In this document: positions 6,163 through 9,062 of the stretch, piece by piece
Layout of the letters: each line of letters starts with the position of its first letter
How positions within the stretch are numbered: the first letter of the stretch is position 1
The notes under the pieces: generated by a model
What the model was told of the DNA's origin: nothing
What the model saw: the letters and a program-made list of their open reading frames with translations, nothing else
Databases searched by the model: none
Position numbers and translations under genes: made by a program
Assembly (NCBI GenBank): GCA_029266795.1
Contig: JAQSWE010000088.1
Location: 1-9,062 of the forward strand
DNA: 9,062 bases
Origin: Alphaproteobacteria bacterium
GTDB lineage: Bacteria; Pseudomonadota; Alphaproteobacteria; Micavibrionales; UBA2020
Reading direction: 5' to 3'

Positions 6163-7407
6163 ATGCGCTCGGAATTCGTCAAGGTTATGCAGGAACGCGG
6201 GTTTTTGCACCAATGCACCGATCTGGATGGATTGGACAAGAAACTGACCGAGGGCATCGTCACCTGCTACACCGGCTATGACGCAACGGCGAAAAGCCTG
6301 CATGTGGGCAGCCTGCTGTCGATCATGATGATGCGCTGGTTCCAGAAGCTGGGTCACAAGCCGATCGTGCTGATGGGCGGCGGAACGACGAAGGTCGGCG
6401 ACCCGTCGGGCAAGGACGAAAGCCGCAAGATTTTGACGGAGCAGGACATCGCCGACAATATCGCCGGCATCGAAAAGGTCTTCGCGAAATTCGTGAAGTT
6501 CGGCTCTGGCGCGACCGATGCCGTGATGGTCAACAACGCCGAATGGCTCGACCGCATCAATTACATCGAATTCCTGCGCGATTACGGACGGCATTTCACG
6601 ATCAACAAAATGCTGACCTTCGACAGCGTGAAGACGCGGCTGGAGCGCGAACAGCCCCTCACCTTCCTCGAATTCAATTACATGATTTTGCAGGCCTATG
6701 ATTTCGTCGAACTCAGCCGCAAATATAACTGCACGCTGCAATTCGGCGGGTCGGACCAGTGGGGCAATATCGTCAACGGCATCGAGTTGGGCCGCCGCAC
6801 CGATCAGAAAGATTTGTACGGCTTCACCACGCCGCTGCTGACAACCGCTTCGGGCGCGAAGATGGGCAAATCGGCATCGGGCGCTGTCTGGCTCAATTCG
6901 GATATGTTGTCGGCCTACGACTATTACCAGTTCTGGCGCAACACCGAAGACGCCGATGTGGGCCGTATGCTGAAATACTATACCGAACTGCCGATGGACG
7001 AAATCGCGCGGATCGAGGCGCTGAAGGGCTCCGAAATCAACGAGGCGAAAAAGATTCTCGCACTGGAAGCAACCCGCATGTGCCATGGCGACAAGGCGGC
7101 CAATGACGCCGCCGAAACCGCGCGCAAGACGTTCGAGGAAGGTGCCTCCGCTGAAGGCCTGCCCCGCATCGCCCTCCCCCGCGCGAAACTGGAGGAAGGC
7201 ATCCCCGTTTTCGTGCTGTTCAAGGAAGCGGGCCTCGCCACCTCCGGCGGTGAAGCCCGCCGCCTGATCGCCGGTGGCGGCGCGCGCGTGAACGACGAAA
7301 AGGTCGAGAGCGATACCCGCGTCATCACCCTCGCCGACCTCAACGCCGAAAAAGCCATTAAGCTGTCGGCGGGGAAGAAGAAGCATGCGTTGGTGGTGGT
7401 GGAGTAA
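6163..7407 (+). CDS. tyrS: Tyrosyl-tRNA synthetase
   Basis: This 414-residue class I aminoacyl-tRNA synthetase charges tRNA-Tyr with tyrosine in the cytoplasm. In order it shows YTGYDATAKSLHVGS (36-50, with HVGS as the HIGH-type signature), GDPSGKDESR (79-88), YMILQAYD (173-180, tyrosine pocket), GGSDQWGN (195-202) and KMGKS (233-237, KMSKS-type loop). A C-terminal S4 RNA-binding domain follows (about 345-410, containing SGGEARRLIAGGGARVND). The HVGS and KMGKS variants are ordinary for alphaproteobacterial TyrRS. I chose ATG at 6163 over the in-frame ATG at 6145 because AGGA (6154-6157) sits five bases upstream and the resulting N-terminus (MRSEFVKVMQERG) matches the family. It is divergent from the anmK unit and followed by a small membrane ORF. 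Confidence 0.97.
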   Translation: MRSEFVKVMQERGFLHQCTDLDGLDKKLTEGIVTCYTGYDATAKSLHVGSLLSIMMMRWFQKLGHKPIVLMGGGTTKVGDPSGKDESRKILTEQDIADNIAGIEKVFAKFVKFGSGATDAVMVNNAEWLDRINYIEFLRDYGRHFTINKMLTFDSVKTRLEREQPLTFLEFNYMILQAYDFVELSRKYNCTLQFGGSDQWGNIVNGIELGRRTDQKDLYGFTTPLLTTASGAKMGKSASGAVWLNSDMLSAYDYYQFWRNTEDADVGRMLKYYTELPMDEIARIEALKGSEINEAKKILALEATRMCHGDKAANDAAETARKTFEEGASAEGLPRIALPRAKLEEGIPVFVLFKEAGLATSGGEARRLIAGGGARVNDEKVESDTRVITLADLNAEKAIKLSAGKKKHALVVVE

Positions 7408-7440
7408 TATCTTTTAAGCATCGGCATCTAGGTAGAAAAA

Positions 7441-7572
7441 ATGCAGAAAATTGCAGTCGGTATTTATTTCATCATCGCACTTTTTATTATTGTCATTTTG
7501 TTCAAACGGGACATCACTAAGACTAATCACCAAGCAAACTTGAGAGACTATACCGCAATGAGCAAGGATTAA
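7441..7572 (+). CDS. Small single-pass membrane peptide, 43 residues
   Basis: An ATG at 7441 opens a 43-codon frame ending in TAA. The peptide begins MQKIAVGIYF, continues as an uninterrupted hydrophobic helix (about residues 4-21, rich in Ile, Phe, Leu and Val), then has a positive KR pair (22-23) and a polar tail of about 20 residues. A ribosome site, AGG (7430-7432), stands eight bases upstream. It lies 33 bp after the tyrS stop and before the shared terminator, so it probably rides on the tyrS transcript. The positive charges after the helix suggest an N-out, C-in topology. I recognise no family. The base composition is more AT-rich than its neighbours, as is usual for membrane segments or for unselected intergenic DNA. 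Confidence 0.5.
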   Translation: MQKIAVGIYFIIALFIIVILFKRDITKTNHQANLRDYTAMSKD

Positions 7573-7608
7573 CCCCAGTGTAGTTTTGTAGAGTATGCCA
7601 CCATTAAT

Positions 7609-7641
7609 AAAAAAAGCCCCGGCATCAACCGGGGCTTTTTT
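7609..7641. terminator. Bidirectional Rho-independent terminator
   Basis: A perfect 7-bp GC stem (GCCCCGG 7616-7622 with CCGGGGC 7629-7635) encloses a six-base loop. It is flanked by A7 on the left (7609-7615) and T6 on the right (7636-7641). Read from either strand it gives a GC hairpin followed by a U tract. It therefore serves both the rightward tyrS/small ORF transcript and the leftward DUF4167 gene, which converge here. Confidence 0.93.
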
Positions 7642-7659
7642 GATTCAATCCGAAGAAAA

Positions 7660-8187
7660 TCAGACCGCTTCCGTTTCCTTTACGCGCGGGCGGAGGAAGC
7701 TCTGGTCGAGGTCCTCCATCGCGCCTTCGGGGATGCTCGGCTGCGCGGCGCCGGGCTGGGCCACGTTGGGCTGCTCGACCGACATTTCGGGCGGCTGTTC
7801 TTCGCCCGTTTGCGGCTGCTGCTGGAACTGCGGCTGCGGGTTGTACTTGTTATACTCTTCGGTCATTTCGTTGATCATGCGCTGGTAATGCTCGGCATGC
7901 TGCAAGTAGCTTTCCGCCAATACGCGGTCGCCGGACGACATCGCGTCGCGCGCCAGCGTCGTGTATTTTTCGTTGATCTGGTAGGCGTTGCCGCGAATGC
8001 GCACTTCGGGCCCGTTGCTGTCGAAGGTCTGCATGCGGGGGTTGACGCGGCCGCGGCCGCCGCCGTTATTCCCGCCGCCATTATGGTGGTTTCCGCCACC
8101 GGCATTGTGGGTCGTGTGACCACCGCCGCCGCCATTATTCGGGCGTCCGCGGAATCGTCTTCCGTTGTTATTGTTATTGTGTCTCAT
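7660..8187 (-). CDS. DUF4167 domain-containing protein, probable RNA-binding protein
   Basis: This 175-residue protein has the layout of the alphaproteobacterial DUF4167 family. The N-terminus (1-50) is low-complexity, rich in Asn, Gly, Arg and His, with an N5 run and RGR-type motifs. The conserved core (about 52-110) contains FDSNGPEVRIRG, then EKYTTLARDAMSSGDRVLAESYLQHAEHY. The tail (115-160) is rich in Gln, Pro and Glu and looks disordered. RGG-like N-termini often bind RNA, and the family is usually annotated that way by inference; the molecular role is not established. It follows prmC on the same strand after a 173-bp gap, a neighbourhood commonly seen in this class. The gene ends just before the shared terminator at 7609-7641. 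Confidence 0.93.
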   Translation of the reverse strand: MRHNNNNNGRRFRGRPNNGGGGGHTTHNAGGGNHHNGGGNNGGGRGRVNPRMQTFDSNGPEVRIRGNAYQINEKYTTLARDAMSSGDRVLAESYLQHAEHYQRMINEMTEEYNKYNPQPQFQQQPQTGEEQPPEMSVEQPNVAQPGAAQPSIPEGAMEDLDQSFLRPRVKETEAV

Positions 8188-8360
8188 GCGGTTTTTTTCA
8201 CTTCGCTAAAAATTGGTCCCAAGTTCCCCGGCTCAAACGGCCGATCCCCTATGCTGCCTGCCCTTTTATCTGGGACGCCACTTTTATGCAGGAGCAATAA
8301 CGCTATGTTAGCTTATGTGCGATTCTCTTGGGAAGCGGAATTTGTAAAAGCCGTTCAAAT
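8188..8360. other. Intergenic gap between prmC and the DUF4167 gene
   Basis: This 173-bp stretch contains no minus-strand ATG and no clear hairpin plus U-tract terminator, so read-through from prmC is possible. A weak minus-strand promoter candidate exists about 25-50 bases upstream of the DUF4167 start (TTGAGC, 17-base spacer, AATTTT). I see no RNA gene in it. Confidence 0.4.
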
Positions 8361-9062
8361 TCAGGGCATTCTCGCCACAACGGCACGATCGCTTCCACCC
8401 AAATCGGTAAGGGTTTGTATCACAGCGATACCGGAAAGCGCAAGGATGGATTTCACGGCATCGGCCTGCGTATGGCCGATTTCCAGCACCACCAGCCCGC
8501 CCTTTTTGGCTGCGCGCGGCAGCAGCGCCGCGATGCTGCGATAGCATTCCAGCCCGTCATCGCCGCCGACCAATGCGGTCATCGGATCGTATCGCGTGAC
8601 CTCCGGCTCCAGCCCCGCAATCTCCTCCAGCGCGATATAAGGAGGATTGGAAATCACGAGATCGAAGGGCGCGGATGCCTGCCACTCGTTCCAGTCCGCC
8701 GCAATAAATTCCGCGCGGGTGTCGAGCTTCAGCGCTGCCGCATTTTCGCGCGCGGTTGCCGCCGCTTCCTCACTGATATCAAGGCCCAGCCCGCGCGCCT
8801 TCGGATATTCCTGCAGCAGCGACAGCAGCAAACATCCCGAGCCCGTGCCGAGGTCGAGGATGGTTTCGGGCGAGGCATCGGCATATTTCAACGCCGCCTC
8901 GATCAATGTTTCGGAATCCGGCCTTGGGTCAAGGGTTTGCGACGTGATTTTAAATTCCGACTTCCAGAACCCCCGGCTGCCGATAATCCGCGACACCGGC
9001 TCCCGCTGCGAGCGCCGCGTGATCATGCCATACAGAGTTTTTACTTCAGCATCCGTCAGTAC
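8361..9062 (-). CDS. prmC: Release factor glutamine methyltransferase PrmC (HemK), truncated by the right edge
   Basis: The visible 233 residues are the C-terminal portion of the SAM-dependent enzyme that methylates the glutamine of the GGQ motif in release factors RF1 and RF2, which supports efficient peptide release. The frame stays open to the last base; the in-frame ATG at 9026 is internal, because the preceding residues (LTDAEVKTLYG) continue the family N-terminal domain. Visible motifs, numbered from the window edge, are RRSQREPVSRIIG (16-28), DLGTGSG (70-76, SAM-binding motif I) and NPPY (139-142, catalytic, contacts the target glutamine). The family is normally around 280 residues, so roughly 50 residues are missing beyond the edge. 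In many bacteria prfA lies directly upstream; that would be outside this window. Confidence 0.96.
   Translation of the reverse strand, partial: VLTDAEVKTLYGMITRRSQREPVSRIIGSRGFWKSEFKITSQTLDPRPDSETLIEAALKYADASPETILDLGTGSGCLLLSLLQEYPKARGLGLDISEEAAATARENAAALKLDTRAEFIAADWNEWQASAPFDLVISNPPYIALEEIAGLEPEVTRYDPMTALVGGDDGLECYRSIAALLPRAAKKGGLVVLEIGHTQADAVKSILALSGIAVIQTLTDLGGSDRAVVARMP

Noticed and set aside
6160..7386. A 408-codon antisense open frame across tyrS
   Set aside because: Long antisense frames are expected opposite GC-biased coding sequence. The composition is low-information (His, Phe, Asp and Gly rich), no domain is seen, and tyrS is certain.
8041..8140. GC-rich triplet-like repeat resembling a microsatellite
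   Set aside because: It encodes the Gly/Asn/His-rich N-terminus of the DUF4167 protein; the repeat is explained by the protein composition.
8290..8544. Plus-strand frame from ATG 8305 preceded by AGGAG
   Set aside because: The ribosome site is suggestive, but the frame then runs antisense through prmC with no recognisable protein features.

Overview
The window (about 9 kb, moderately GC-rich) reads as chromosomal DNA from an alphaproteobacterium. The evidence is the TyrRS signature variants (HVGS and KMGKS), a DUF4167 protein directly downstream of prmC (an arrangement common in that class), and short promoters of the TTGACA/TATAAA kind. I cannot place it below class from sequence alone. Almost everything is housekeeping. 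I found no transposase, integrase, CRISPR array, tRNA or rRNA, and no defence-type cluster.

Layout, left to right. (1) Positions 3-461 (+): the 3' portion or whole of an unrecognised helical protein, ending 3 bp from the convergent stop of lepA. (2) Positions 465-2267 (-): lepA, elongation factor 4. (3) Positions 2325-3158 (+): divergent from lepA, an exported protein with two EF-hand-type calcium loops. (4) Positions 3170-3281: a palindromic intergenic repeat with two inverted 31-bp arms, each folding into its own hairpin. (5) Positions 3284-6011 (-): a three-gene unit in the order unknown helical protein, anmK, Sua5-type threonylcarbamoyl-AMP synthase. A near-consensus promoter stands in front of it. 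(6) Positions 6163-7407 (+): divergent tyrS, followed by a 43-codon membrane peptide and a strong bidirectional terminator. (7) Positions 7660-9062 (-): a DUF4167 protein downstream of prmC, which runs off the right edge.

The common theme is translation: LepA acts on ribosomes, Sua5 makes the t6A precursor for tRNA, TyrS charges tRNA-Tyr, PrmC methylates release factors, and the DUF4167 protein has an RNA-binding look. AnmK belongs to peptidoglycan recycling. The less ordinary items are the hairpin repeat with compensated stem changes, the unannotated small membrane peptide, the EF-hand exported protein, the unknown first gene of the anmK operon with its C8 tract, and the repeated TTATGTC motifs in the tyrS divergent promoter region.
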